From Pseudorasbora parva (lineage: Eukaryota > Chordata > Actinopteri > Cypriniformes > Gobionidae): a DNA stretch of 64,000 nt. The notes below the pieces were generated by a model that saw nothing but the letters and a program-made list of their open reading frames with translations, searched no databases and was not told where the DNA came from. Numbering within the stretch: position 1 is the first letter of the stretch; every line of letters begins with the position of its first letter. A program made the position numbers and the translations under genes. Location of the stretch: contig NC_090176.1 in assembly GCF_024679245.1 (NCBI RefSeq), forward strand, positions 50,055,615 through 50,119,614, written 5' to 3'. This document shows, in pieces, positions 33,582-45,180 of this stretch.

Positions 33582-34039
33582 TTAATGTCCATAGAACCTT
33601 TCCATTGCTCAAAAAGGTTCTTTGTAGTGATAAAAGATTCTTTAGACTATAAAATGTTTAGAAAAAAATTGGTTCTTTGGGGATCCAAAAATGGTTATTC
33701 TATGGCATCACTGTGAAAACCATTTTTGGTTCTTCCTGGCACCTTTATTTTTAAGGGTGTATGTTTGATGGTTTGTTTGATGGATATGGTTTATGTTATC
33801 TGCTGGAGCCATTCCATAGAAGGAACAGGTACTGGTGGAGTGACTGGGAGTCAGAAAATGGTCCCTGCTTTTTCTATTACGAGATCTTTAAGATCTTAAG
33901 GAAAGCCTGGATGTTTGACCGGAGGATGACCATATTTACAGTTTTTCTATGTATCACATGTCTATACCATGAGCTGCTATTTGAGGTTATGTCTCTCTCA
34001 TTGGTACAAATCATGTTACACCTTATGATGGGCTTATAA

Positions 34040-34330
34040 ATGAATGTCAAGTCAACTTTATTTATACAGCGCTTTTACAATGGCGATTGTTTCAAAGCAG
34101 CTTTACAGAGTTAAACAGGAAAATATTGCAACGAAATTAGATTTGGCTGTACAGCCGCTCTGGAGAAACAGTGATGTTATCAGCTTATTTTAATTTATCA
34201 TATAGCGACAATGTTTGCAGATCAGTAGTAAAGTTGATACAGTTAACTTAGTAATTACTTTTATTCTGATATTTAGTTGAAAACTTTAGTTGAAATTTTA
34301 GTGTCCCCAACTGACCAATCCAAGCCAAAG
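34040..34330 (-). mobile_element. 3' end of an L2/CR1-type LINE or derived SINE
   Basis: GTCAAGTCAACTTTATTTAT and ACAGCGCTTTTACAATGGCG, read on the minus strand, give the usual fish LINE tail ending in TTGACTTGAC. Then come GTTTCAAAGCAGCTTTACAG and more of the body. No coding part. A related copy lies at 53420-53698. Confidence 0.6.
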
Positions 34331-35457
34331 GCAATGGTGGCAAAAGGAATCAAAACGCCATCAGGGCATGATGGAGAAAAATAAACCCTCGGTCGTGGTG
34401 CCAGTTCTCCTCTGGCCTATTAACACACGGTGTATGATTATTATTCTGCCAACCTTACAGGTCAGAAATCATATTAGATCAAAATAAATGGAATGGAAAA
34501 AGTGCTTCCAGAACCAACACTGATGAACGGTTGTGCGTTTGTGAAACCGACGCCCACGTGTCGTGTGAAGTGTCATCTACACGCTCAAAAGTTTCATTGT
34601 CACAGTATCTTTTCATAACTGTGCTGCAGATCCGTCTCAGAAAGTTTTGCATGAAGTTGAGAAGCTTTTCGCTGCTGCAGTGCTCGAGATGTGGCGAGGA
34701 CAGCATGAATAGACAAAAAAAGGCAGGTGCTGCGACACAGCGATTTTTATGGCACCGGGTTTTTGGGATGGAGGGACGGATCCTGTCAGCATCTCGCCGT
34801 TGATAAGAGCCACGTGGCATCAGCAGAACAGCAACGCTGCGCTATTCATTAATGTGGGACTCGACGGCACATCACGCCCTTGTGTCTTCCTGTATGTCCG
34901 TCTCCTGGTCATTAAGTCAAACCTCGATGTCAGAAATGTCCAATAACTGCAGTTCGGTTTGTAACACGAGCTCCGGGTCTGCAACTGGAACATAATGAAA
35001 GTTTTCCCTGTGTGTGTGTGTGTGTTTGCTGGAGAGCACATATGCATCCATAATTAATGTCTCTGAGCATCACGGTGAACAGGAAGTGACCGCATGCATT
35101 ATTTTGGGGCACAACAGTTTCGTTATTGGTGGGTCAGAGACAGATGATTAGCTGCGACGAGCATTCAAGTCTTATAGATGATGGATTAAAAACGGATCTT
35201 GTGGAACAGAACTGTAACAATTATCTCGATGTAGTTTATACTCAGCAAAATAGTTTCTCCATGCAATACTGAACAAACCCTGAACATAATTAAACTATAG
35301 CAAGTCTTAAAGTCCCACTGAAGTGCCTTGAAACGTGCAGCATTATTCAATGTGTTGATGTAATTTCTTCCGAAACAGGAAGATGGGGCGGGGCATATCG
35401 AACAACTCCTCCTCATTTTTTAATAGCTAATAACGTTTAGTTTAAATCAAAGCCAAC
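34331..35457. other. Mostly unique sequence, no gene recognised
   Basis: Open frames at 34479-34820 and its complement have no domain. A short (GT)n run lies near 35010. Nothing else seen. Confidence 0.3.
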
Positions 35458-35745
35458 CCGATCTCACGGCAATTCGTACTAATTTTACGAGGTGGCTAAT
35501 TCGTACGAATTGATACGACCTCACTCGTACGAATTCATACGTTTTTTGCTAATTCGTACATATTTTACGAGTTACCAAATTCGTATGAATTCATACGAAT
35601 GACCGACCCCTGACCCCGCCCCTAAACCTACCCATCACGTGGGTTTAGACAAATCGTACGAAATGTACGAGTGAGGGCGTACAAATTTGTACGAATTAGA
35701 CACCTTTTATTCACTCGTATGAATTAGTATGAATAGAGCCGTTGA
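35458..35745. mobile_element. CGTACGAAT-rich palindromic element
   Basis: Ends CCGATCTCACGGCAATTCGT and, inverted, CCGAACTCAACGGCTCTATT. The interior is packed with TTCGTACGAATT-type palindromes (about a dozen TCGTA/TACGA motifs), then GACCCCGCCCCTAAACCTAC. Non-coding; known by eye as a common cyprinid repeat. Confidence 0.7.
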
Positions 35746-36490
35746 GTTCGGTAAAGTTCAGTTTCAGTTTCCTCCTAATTGCTAACCGTTTCTCCTCCTA
35801 ATCTCCTCCATATCGCTTTAAAATATCATTCTGTGCAGAATTCATATGGGTCCGATACTTTTTCTGGTGTGTGCCGACTCGACTACGTGATCCACTCTGT
35901 GCTATAGTGCACTATGTGCCATGTAGAAAATAGTAAATGTGTGAACAAGTGAGCTATTTCAGCCAGCTTCAGGGTCTTGTGTAGGGGGCGGAGCTTCAGA
36001 TTCTAGAGAGCATTTGATTGGACAGAAAATCTGTGCTGAGTGATGTCATCAAAATCAATGATCCTTATTGGCGGACTAAGTTTTGAATGGTTATATCTTC
36101 TAAATGTGAATTTTGCCATTGTTTTGGAGCACACTAGCTAACATATTCATACTAAAAGCTTCATTTTGATTTCATGGGACTTTAAAGATGTCTTGCACTC
36201 TGTCATGGTGTAATGGGCTTTCTGAAACTGTTTCAGAGCGACCTTTGACATCTGATCACCAGAGACTGATTCCTGGATTGAACCACATGCAGTGAAGTGG
36301 ATGTAAATGAGTAAGACGGTGAAGGAGGTTGAGTGGCAGCGTTTCTGATGGGCCTTTGCTTCCTGAATGCCCTGTGAGAGCACTAGGTAGGCGTCAGGTA
36401 AGAGAGAAGGTAATATTCTGCAGTACTGGGTCACACATCAGCTCTCGAGGGGGTTATTTGGAGTGTTTGTGGATAGTACAGGACGTCATG
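35746..36490. other. Unclassified intergenic sequence
   Basis: No exon or clear repeat. A minus-strand frame at 36147-36434 has no recognisable domain. Confidence 0.3.
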
Positions 36491-36562
36491 CACTGCGAAA
36501 CATAATGTTCTTCCTCAGTGTTTCTGTCTTGTTTTCCAGCACAAATATCTAAACATTCTTAA

Positions 36563-37902
36563 AGGGGTGGCTGCATGCGATATGACTTTTTTAACTTTAG
36601 TTAGTCTGTAATGTTGCTTCTTGAGCATAAACAGTTTCTGCAAAGTTACAGCGCTGAAAGTTCAATGCAAACGGAGATATTGTCTTTTAAAGTTACGGCA
36701 GTTTAAAGGGATACTTCACTGCCTTTTCATATTAAACTATGTTATTCCCTTAACTAAAACGAGTTGTTACATACCTCTCTCGTCTCAGTGCGTGCACTTA
36801 ATCTCTCTGACGCGCAGGGATGATCTGATAGCATTTAGCTTAGCCCACTAAGCCCAGTTCATTCACTATGGAACCAAACAGAGATCAAGTTAGAAGTACC
36901 AAACACCTCCACGTTTCCCCTATTTAAATACAGTTACACGAGTAGTTAAACGATCAAGTATGGTGACAAAATAAAACGTGGCGCGCTTCTAATCGGATTA
37001 AAAAGGAGAACTATAATGTATGGCGGATTAGCCCTTCTGAGAGTACTTCGGCTCGGCGCAGTAAAAAGTCCCGGCCGAAACATCTTCCCTCACATCTCCC
37101 TATTGACAGAAATGAGAGAGTGAGGGGGAGGTGTGAGGAAAGATGTTTCGGCCGGGACTTTTTACTGCGCCGAGCCGAAGTACTCTCAGAAGGGCTAATC
37201 CGCCATACATTATAGTTCTCCTTTTTAATCCGATTAGAGAAGTACCACGTTTTATTTTGTCACCATACTTGATCGTTCAAATACTCGTGTAACTGTATTT
37301 AAATAGGGAAAAGTTGGAGGTGTTTGGTACTTCTAACTTGATCTCTGTTTGGTACCATAGTGAATGAACTGGGCTTAGTGGGCTAAACTAAATGCTATCA
37401 GATCATCACCGCGCGTCAGAGAGATTAAGTGCACGCACTGAGACGAGAGAGGTATGTATCAACTTGTTTTAGTTAAGGGAATAACATAGTTTAATATGAA
37501 AAAGCGGTGAAGTAACCCTTTAATGCCTACAAAAACGGCCGGTTTGGACTACAACGAGCTTCTTCCTGGGTTGGTGACATCATAAACCCTTGATAGTCTC
37601 CGCTGATGTGACTTCTGCCTGTAATGGGAAGGGGCGTGGCCTTAACCTGTGCTTGGCACTTCAGCCAATAAAAATACAGGAAACTACATTTGGCCATCTG
37701 ACCAATCTAAGACCATTGCGTTTTTCAGAGGGATGGGCTTCATAGAAGCAGGAAGCAGACGAGCCGTTCAAAGGACAGTGGAGACAGCGGTGTGGAATAA
37801 AGGGAGAATAGAAGAAAAATTTGAAGTTTTACAAGTATTAAGACATGATACTGCACCCCATAAACACATCTAAGCCTAGGGAAAAAACACAGAACCACCC
37901 CT
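36563..37902. mobile_element. TTAA-flanked element (AGGGGTGG termini)
   Basis: Ends AGGGGTGGCTGCATG and AACCACCCCT, flanked by TTAA (36559-36562, 37903-37906). The interior carries a foldback element at 36717. An open frame at 37649-37873 has no clear domain. Removing the element rejoins the MITE around it. Confidence 0.75.
36717..37519. mobile_element. Near-perfect foldback element, TTAA target site
   Basis: Two arms of nearly 400 bp. AAAAGTCCCGGCCGAAACAT at 37064 mirrors ATGTTTCGGCCGGGACTTTT at 37142, and GTTATTCCCTTAACTAAAAC mirrors the right end. The centre is a short unpaired CTATTGACAGAAATGAG. Termini AGGGATACTTCACTGC and inverted AAGGGTTACTTCACCGC. High arm identity suggests recent insertion or active conversion. 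Confidence 0.85.
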
Positions 37903-38289
37903 TTAAATCAAGACACATTTACTGGAGGAACAAAATGACTGAAGAAAAACTGTGCTCAATTAAGCATGCTTAAAACAAGAAAAAATATCTTCTGTGTTGT
38001 CTGTCTCGGTCTCTTCCCATCTCTTCTGACCGGCAGCTAACTCGGGTAGGTTAACATCTGCTCCCGTTCTCGTCTCGAGTGTCAGAAGGTGATACAGGTG
38101 CCGTTTCTAAAAGCGCTGACTTCAAACGCAGTGGCCAAAGGAGCCCAGGAGGGCTGTTTCGCTTAAACATATTAATAATTCATCAGAATCTCTTCCAACA
38201 CCGTCAGATCTACACCATCAGGACAGTATTTTCATCTTGTTTTTTATTAATTCATATGTCAAACAGCTCAATCCAGATCAGTTAATCCA

Positions 38290-39185
38290 ATCTGGGTCAT
38301 TCCATGTCAACTCAACCAGAGGCGCACAGCTAAGAAAAATATTTTGATAATTTTTTGTCTGGTGAAAAAAATACGTTCCATATAAAATGAAGAAGAAAGC
38401 AAAAATATGAAATGTCATGAATATATATTAACTGAGTAATCCACTGTTTTGTACAGAGGTAAGGTCAAAATGACAATTTTCACCTTGGAGTCAAATTACA
38501 GGGGAGTAAAAATTATTTTAGAAAGATGGCAGCATTATTATTTTATTTTTACATAGAGGTTGGTAGGTATGTTAGTAAAATCTGTTGACTTTTACAGTCT
38601 GTGTTGCATTATAAGCCAATGGTGACAGTTCAAACCTGGGAAAAAAGTTTTTTGCCTCAAGTTTGCATGCCTGTTATGCAAGAAGTTTTAAAGATATATT
38701 AAAATCCTTTTAGATTCTGGTTCTTAACAAACTTTTCTTTTGGGATCTCCATTTTAAAGGCCCTATATGGTTAAATCCCAGAGATGTAGAGATCTTAAAG
38801 TGGCTCCATCAGTAAATCAATTGTCAATTGTACAGTTTAGTGGCCAAAAACAAACATTTTCCCATTTTTGAATGGTCATCGTTTGCATATAATGCAACAA
38901 AGATTACTAAAATCAACATATTTCTCTAATAGACCTGCCAATCTCTGTGTAAAAATAAAATAATGATGCTGCGATCTTTCTAAAGTCATTTTTACCCCCC
39001 TGTAATATGGCTCCAAATCAGGTGAAAATCCTAATTTTGACCCCCCTCTACAAAACAGAGGATTTCTCAGGGAATATACAGCTATAACATTGAATATTTT
39101 GGCTTTCATCACTATTTATCTTAGTCTTTCTTCAATAAAAACATTAACAAAATCAAAAAATGTAACATCTGCATGTTTGCTAGAA
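38290..39185. mobile_element. Palindromic element, diverged arms
   Basis: GATGGCAGCATTATTATTTT near 38525 mirrors AAAATAATGATGCTGCGATC near 38956. TTTTGTACAGAGGTAAGGTC and AATTACAGGGGAGTAAAAAT mirror the stretch 38990-39060. The outer ends are uncertain. No coding content. Confidence 0.6.
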
Positions 39186-39718
39186 GAACCGATCTGGTGT
39201 TTCTCAGGACTACAGACGGAAGAGTGCAAGTAAAAGCAGCATTCATGTTCTCTGTGTGTGCAGGAGGTTTTGTTTCAAAGTATTTGATGTATTTCTAGCA
39301 TAACAGTCATTAATGCACAAACACACCTCATAGTTCAGCTGGTAGTTCACAGTTATCTTCTAAACACATGAGCATTAGATTGTCGGACGGCTGGTGAAAC
39401 TTCTGGAAGCCGAGATGCAGTTAAACTTTACATAACCCAAGACTGCAGAGGGCTTATTCTGTACATGTAGTACAATATCAACACCTACACACCGAACGCA
39501 ACAGCCACTAAAATACTGCGCCATCTGTGTCTCAAACGAAGCGTGGGCACTAACACACTCCGTCATAGAAACTAATACACAACATGCTGCTTATTATAGA
39601 AGCTACTGATGCAAAAACGCCACTGATGGCAGTCTGAAGCTCAAGAGGTCAGAGTCAAACTTGTAAGTGAATGTGAGATGTTAGAGAATCACTTGGTAAA
39701 TCTTGTTGTCTGCGCAGC

Positions 39719-39904
39719 TCCTAAAGGGACCTGGTGCTGGGGGAAAATATGAGATGGGAAGAAAAATTATATCATTGCTTTCGCATTCCCATGAGAAACT
39801 TTTGCGTTCATTTGCAGAACTTTTGAGATCTGTTCAAGTGAACGCGAAAGCATTGACATATCTCATATTTCTTTCCATCACCATGTCCCTTAAGGGGCTC
39901 CGTA
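39719..39904. mobile_element. Small foldback MITE
   Basis: TCCTAAAGGGACCTGGTG on the left against CACCATGTCCCTTAAGGGG on the right. The inner stem TTGCGTTCATTTGCAGAAC mirrors GTTCAAGTGAACGCGAAAGC. About 185 bp, non-coding. Confidence 0.7.
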
Positions 39905-40693
39905 GTAGTCGGTCGTGTTAAACTGTGTCAAACTGCTGAAATCACGTGACATTGGCGATCTGAATCATGAATCAATTCGCTGATTCATAACCGCTCGAAT
40001 CTTTATTTGAGGATTGAAAACAAACGCGGAAGAGAAGACAATGCTGAATAAAGTCGTAGTTTTTGTTATTTTTGGACCCAAATGTATTTTGGATGCTTCA
40101 AGAGACTCTAATTAACCCACTGATGTCTCATATGGACTACTGTGATGATGTTTTTATTCCCTTTCTAGACATGGACAGTATAGTGTGCATACACTTGCAT
40201 ACGCTCTCGGATTGAAGTTTCACAAACTTAATTGATGTAAGTGTGAACTCGTGAACTAAATATAAAATATCTTAAACTGTGTGTGAAGATGAACGGAGGT
40301 CTTACGGGTGTGGAACGACATTAGGGAGAGGAGTTAATGACATCTTTGGGTGAACTTACGCTTTAAGCTTCAGGTGCAGACGTGATGCTTTGTGTGAGAA
40401 AAAGACACGCATTTGAGGCGTTATTCAGTGAAAATCTCCTCCTGTAACGTGTGATTCTCACTTGTGTCGTATCGTCGTCATGTAGATTCAAATGTCATGT
40501 GAAGATGTGTCTCTGTCAGTGATGAAAATACAGAAACGTGACATTCACACTGCTTAACATCTGCTGTTGCACAGAAGGAAGAAAATCAGGGGTTTGGAAT
40601 GACATGAGGGAGAGAAACAGCATTGCAAACATTTTTCCCAAACTTTTTTAAATTTGAGTTTTTTGAGTTTAAGTAAATATTTAAATAATTTAA
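39905..40693. other. Unclassified sequence with a lone MITE arm
   Basis: About 40280-40375 holds GAAGATGAACGGAGGTCTTA and CTTTGGGTGAACTTACGC, the right arm of the TTCACCC family without its partner. No gene is supported. Confidence 0.4.
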
Positions 40694-41106
40694 ACGGTTA
40701 GTTCACCCAAAAATGAAAATTATTTCATTAATTCCTCACCCTCATGTCGTTGGACACCCGTAAGACCTTCGTTCATCTTCAGAACACAAATGAAGATATT
40801 TTTGTTGAAAGCTGAGAAAGGCTTCAGAAAGGCCTCCATTGGCATTCAGTACATTCCCACTGACAAGACCCATAAAGGCACTAAACACATCGATACAAAG
40901 CCCATCTCACTACAGGGGCTGGATAATAATTTTACAATGCGGCGAGAATAGTTTTTGTGCTCACAAAAATCAAAATAATGATTTTATCCGCCAAGTTATT
41001 GTCTTCCGTGTAGGTCTCGGACGCTCCTCCTCTTCTGGGTCATGAACGCATGTGTCGAGTTGACGTCAATAACTTGGTAAATAAAGTCATTATTTTGATT
41101 TTTGTG
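40694..41106. mobile_element. TTCACCC foldback element, right arm replaced by a minisatellite
   Basis: TTAGTTCACCCAAAAATGAA through AAGGCCTCCATTGGCATTCA and CAATAACTTGGTAAATAAAG is the left arm and centre of the family seen complete at 51286-52753. At 41107 the sequence changes abruptly to the 34-bp array, and the right arm is missing. Confidence 0.75.
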
Positions 41107-41533
41107 CCATCAGACAGTGCACTAAATAGGGGATAGGGAACCATCAGACAGTGCACTATATAGGGGATGGGGAACCATCAGACAGTGCACTATATAGGGG
41201 ATAGGGAACCATCAGACAGTGCACTATATAGGGGATAGGGAACAATCAGACAGTGCACTATATAGGGGATAGGGAACCATCAGACAGTGCACTATATAGG
41301 GGATAGGGAACAATCAGACAGTGCACTATATAGGGGATAGGGAACCATCAGACAGTGCACTATATAGGGGATAGGGAACCATCAGACAGTGCACTATATA
41401 GGGGATAGGGAACCATCAGACAGTGCACTATATAGGGGATAGGGAACCATCAGACAGTGCACTATATAGGGGATAGGGAACCATCAGACAGTGAACTATA
41501 TAGGGGATAGGGAACCATCAGACAGTGCACTAT
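41107..41533. repeat. 34-bp minisatellite, first segment
   Basis: About 12 copies of CCATCAGACAGTGCACTATA followed by TAGGGGATAGGGAA, period 34 (41107 to 41141). Starts exactly where the foldback element's arm breaks off. Confidence 0.95.
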
Positions 41534-42445
41534 AATAATAATAATAATAATAGATTTTATTTATAATGCACTTTTCATTCCGAAGAATCTCAAAGTGCAA
41601 CAAAGGGGTGGGGGGGGGGGGGGGTGGGGGGTGGGGGGGGGAATAACAACAAAAAAATGAATAACAAGTAAAAATATAGAATACTACAAACAATCAACCA
41701 ACACAGAAAACAGAACAGAAACAGAGCTGATGGTGAACAGAAACAGAGCTGATGGTGAACAGAAAACAGCTGATGGTGGAAGTCTCCGCTAGCTCCGCAG
41801 CACACTGTGGTCCACTCCATGTTTCAGATTTCTCCCAGCGGCAGTGTCCTGATGACATCGCTGAGGCACGACAGCTGAAGACCAGATGATGGGTCTTCTT
41901 CATGATGATTCAAACGATGGGGATCGCTGCAGCACCATGCAGGAGGCAGAACATTCCTCCGGGCACTTCTGTGGACACACCGGGGCCGGCGCAGATGTCG
42001 CTCCACGGTCGCAATGCAGGACGGAACAGCGGCGCAGCCGAGAAGCAGAAACATCCCAACATCATGCCGGACACCGACGACGAGAGCCCGGATGACGCTA
42101 GCCCGGTGCAAACTTCAGCCACCATGCAGCTTAAGCCCAAGGGAGACCACCAGTGAGCACCCGCGGCGAGAAACATAAAATGTCCTCCAAACCAGAAACC
42201 AACCGCAGCAATTCAAATGTAAACATTAGAGAAGCGGTTGAAAACGGCGAAACGACGAACAACGACTTCTCAGTGGCTGCCAGCAATCAGCAACAGTCCC
42301 AATTGTAGCTCTGACTGTTAGACTAGTCACAAACATAAGGAAATAAAATAAAATGTAAATCTAATAGTACATTAACATGATTTGTTGTGGGTGGAGAAGC
42401 GGCGAACAGACGACGCCAGCGTCCTCTCCCCCACGTTGCCTAGCA
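41534..42445 (-). mobile_element. LINE-like retroposon inserted in the 34-bp array
   Basis: Read on the minus strand, it ends with CACTTTGAGATTCTTCGG, GTGCATTATAAATAAAATC and an (ATT)n tail, the usual 3' end of fish L2/CR1-type LINEs. ACTAT occurs at both junctions (41529-41533, 42446-42450), consistent with a short target duplication. The GC-rich part at 41820-42180 has overlapping frames on both strands but no reverse transcriptase motifs. So this is a truncated or internally deleted copy. Confidence 0.6.
41605..41642 (+). repeat. Long G tract (potential G-quadruplex)
   Basis: Runs of 14, 6 and 9 G separated by single T, inside the retroposon at 41534. On the plus strand it could fold as a G-quadruplex. 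It may also be a sequencing-difficult homopolymer. Confidence 0.85.
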
Positions 42446-43452
42446 ACTATAGGGGATTGGGAACCATCAGACAGTGCACTATAGGGGATAGGGAACCATC
42501 AGACAGTGCACTATAGGGGATAGGGAACCATCAGACAGTGCACTATAGGGGATAGGGAACCATCAGACAGTGCACTATATAGGGGATAGGGAACCATCAG
42601 ACAGTGCACTATATAGGGGATAGGGAACCATCAGACAGTGCACTATATAGGGGATAGGGAACCATCAGACAGTGCACTATATAGGGGATAGGGAACCATC
42701 AGACAGTGCACTATATAGGGGATAGGGAACCATCAGACAGTGCACTATATAGGGGATAGGGAACCATCAGACAGTGCACTACAGGGGATAGGGAACCATC
42801 AGACAGTGCACTATATAGGGGATAGGGAACCATCAGACAGTGCACTACAGGGGATAGAGAACCATCAGACAGTGCACTATATAGGGGATAGGAAACCATC
42901 AGACAGTGCACTATAGGGGATAGGGAAGGATCAGACAGTGCACTACAGGGGATAGAGAACCATCAGACAGTGCACTATATAGGGGATAGAGAACCATCAG
43001 ACAGTGCACTATATAGGGGATAGGAAACCATCAGACAGTGCACTATAGGGGATAGGGAACCATCAGACAGTGCACTACAGGGGATAGAGAACCATCAGAC
43101 AGTGCACTATATAGGGGATAGGAAACCATCAGACAGTGCACTATAGGGGATAGGGAAGGATCAGACAGTGCACTATAGGGGATAGGGAACCATCAGACAG
43201 TGCACTATATAGGGGATAGGGAACCATCAGACAGTGCACTATATAGAGGATAGGGAACCATTAGACAGTGCTCTATATAGGGGATAGGGAACCATCAGGC
43301 AGTGCACTATATAGGGGATAGGGAACCATCAGGCAGTGCTCTATATAGGGGATAGGGAACCATCAGACAGTGCTCTATATAGGGGATAGGGAACCATTAG
43401 ACAGTGCTCTATATAGGGGATAGGGAACCATCAGGCAGTGCACTATATAGAG
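42446..43452. repeat. 34-bp minisatellite, second segment
   Basis: About 30 copies of the same unit. Here a 2-4 bp shorter form (CACTATAGGGGATAGGG, CACTACAGGGGATAGAG) alternates with the full form in a repeated higher-order pattern at 42770-43200. The last copies read GTGCTCTATATAGG. Confidence 0.95.
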
Positions 43453-44515
43453 CAGTGTTTCTCAAACTTTTTCTGCCATTCCCCACTTTGGAGGTAGGGA
43501 AGGGCCACGAGCCCCACCTGTCCCCAATCACCCAACAAAATGGTAATTATCTAGGGTTTAAGTTTGCCTGTTAACATTTATTTGATTAACATCACATTTA
43601 AAACTTTCATGTGTACAGTCAAAATATTTTAGCTGAGTTTTTTTTAAGGCAACGTTATTTTAGAACGTTTCATCTTATTGTTTCTATGGCAACGCGTCAT
43701 GTTTATCACGTGACTCACCACAATCAAAAAAGCGCTGAATGACAGATGTATCGCTTTTATTACGTTTTTTTATTTTTTATTCAAAATATTGACATACTTG
43801 CTTACCATGTCATCAACTGTCTAATAATCCAATTGTAGGTGTGTTTTGCCATTTAAAACCCTTTATAAATGATCTTGATTTTGATAATATCTATAATGTG
43901 AAATGGGCGCTGCCACGTTTGAACAAATGCACCGCAGTTCAGAGTCCTGTCAATCGGATTTGCAGTACGTATATTCATCAGCTTCTCCTGGAATAAGTAA
44001 GTGACCGGTGAACTGGGAGAAGAATCGAGCAAACTTTATAGTTACTTACACTATGTGTATCTCATATGAATAAAACTTTTTGGCCAATTATATTTGAATG
44101 GATTGTTATTGCTGCTTCCAAAGACACCAGTGTGTATTCTACAAACTCTAAATGTATTGTTTTACTAGTACTTGTGTATTTAAATGTTACCTATTCAATT
44201 AAACCTAAAATAAACAGTATGCGGTTGAAAACACTGCATGACGTATGTCAAGAGCTGAGCGCATCTGGCTCAGTGCCAGCCGAAGCGTCCCACCGTTTGA
44301 ATCTGACAGTTATGTCACGTCACTAAACATTCTAAATCCCATATGTGGGTCCGTACTCTCAGGGGCATAGAAATAAAAATCCCATGTGGGACCGCTCAAA
44401 AGGTTAATAGAGATGGGCACAAAAAATTAACACATTTCCTCCCGTTTGTCGTGCCCCACTTGTCATGTCTCTATTCCCCACCAGTGGGGCGCGCCCCACA
44501 CTTTGAGAAACGCTG
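43453..44515. mobile_element. hAT-like element with 8-bp target duplication inside the minisatellite
   Basis: Ends CAGTGTTTCTCAAACTTTTT and, inverted, CAGCGTTTCTCAAAGTGTGG. ATATAGAG flanks both sides exactly (43445-43452, 44516-44523), the hAT signature. The interior (1063 bp) has short frames without a transposase domain; a non-autonomous derivative. Confidence 0.88.
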
Positions 44516-44765
44516 ATATAGAGGATAGGGAACCATTAGACAGTGCTCTATATAGGGGATAGGGAACCATCAGGCAGTGCACTATAGGGGATAGGGAAAC
44601 ATCAGACAGTGCACTATATAGAGGATAGGGAACCATCAGGCAGTGCACTATATAGGGAATAGGGAACCATCAGACAGTTCACTATATAGGGGATAGGGAG
44701 CTATCAAACAGTGCACTATACAGGGGATAGGGAGCTATCAAACAGTGCACTATATAGGGGACAGA
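44516..44765. repeat. 34-bp minisatellite, third segment
   Basis: About seven more units continuing after the hAT insertion, decaying at the end into GGAGCTATCAAACAGTGC. The array then gives way to GAAAGACATGAACATCTTTG. Confidence 0.92.
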
Positions 44766-44842
44766 AAGACATGAACATCTTTGATGAGAGGGAGGTGAGT
44801 AAAATATCAAGAAATTTTCATTTTGAAGTGAACAAATCCTAT

Positions 44843-45180
44843 AAAGGGATAGTTCACACAAAAAATTACAATTCTCTTATCTATCATTTACTCACCCTCA
44901 TGTTGTTCCAAACTGTATGAGTTTCTTTCTTCTGCTGAACACAAAAAAAGATATTTGGAAGAATGTTTGTAATAAAGCAGAGAGAACAACCACTGACTAC
45001 TAGTAGGGAAAACATAATCTGGGAGTCAAATGGCTGTTCTCTCCGCTTTGTTACAAACATTCTTTAAAAAATGTTGTTGTTGTTGTTCAGCAGAACAAAG
45101 AAACTCATACAGGTTTGGAAAAACTTGAGGAAGACTAAATGATTACATAATTAAAAATTTTGGGTGAACTATTCCTTTTA
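44843..45180. mobile_element. Foldback MITE of the GGGATAGTTCAC type
   Basis: AAAGGGATAGTTCACACAAA on the left against TTTGGGTGAACTATTCCTTT on the right. CATTTACTCACCCTCATG, AACTGTATGAGTTTCTTTCT and TTACAAACATTCTT have complementary partners. The loop (about 44980-45040) holds TAATCTGGGAGTCAAATGGC. Confidence 0.8.

Larger units (their letters stand above)
31916..33759. mobile_element. Outer TA-flanked element of a three-level nest
   Basis: Left CACTCTTAAAAATAAAGG and right CCTTTATTTTTAAGGGTG, each flanked by TA (31914-31915, 33760-33761). The short arms carry TGGTTCTATGAATAACC and complementary pieces. The element was split by the foldback insertion at 31973-33581. Confidence 0.82.
36491..38003. 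mobile_element. CACTGC-family MITE, host of a nested insertion
   Basis: Begins CACTGCGAAACATAATG with TCTTGTTTTCCAGCACAAA and AAACATTC, then TTAA. After the inserted element the same sequence resumes as AATCAAGACACATTTACTGG and fades near 38003. Its right terminus is not recognisable. Confidence 0.65.

Noticed and set aside
33761..34039. 92-codon frame beginning MFDGLFDGYG
   Set aside because: Starts at the edge of a transposon and runs into a LINE tail; no domain or splice support.
41496..42176. Pro-rich and other frames in the retroposon
   Set aside because: No reverse transcriptase or endonuclease motif; due to the G tract and GC-rich composition.
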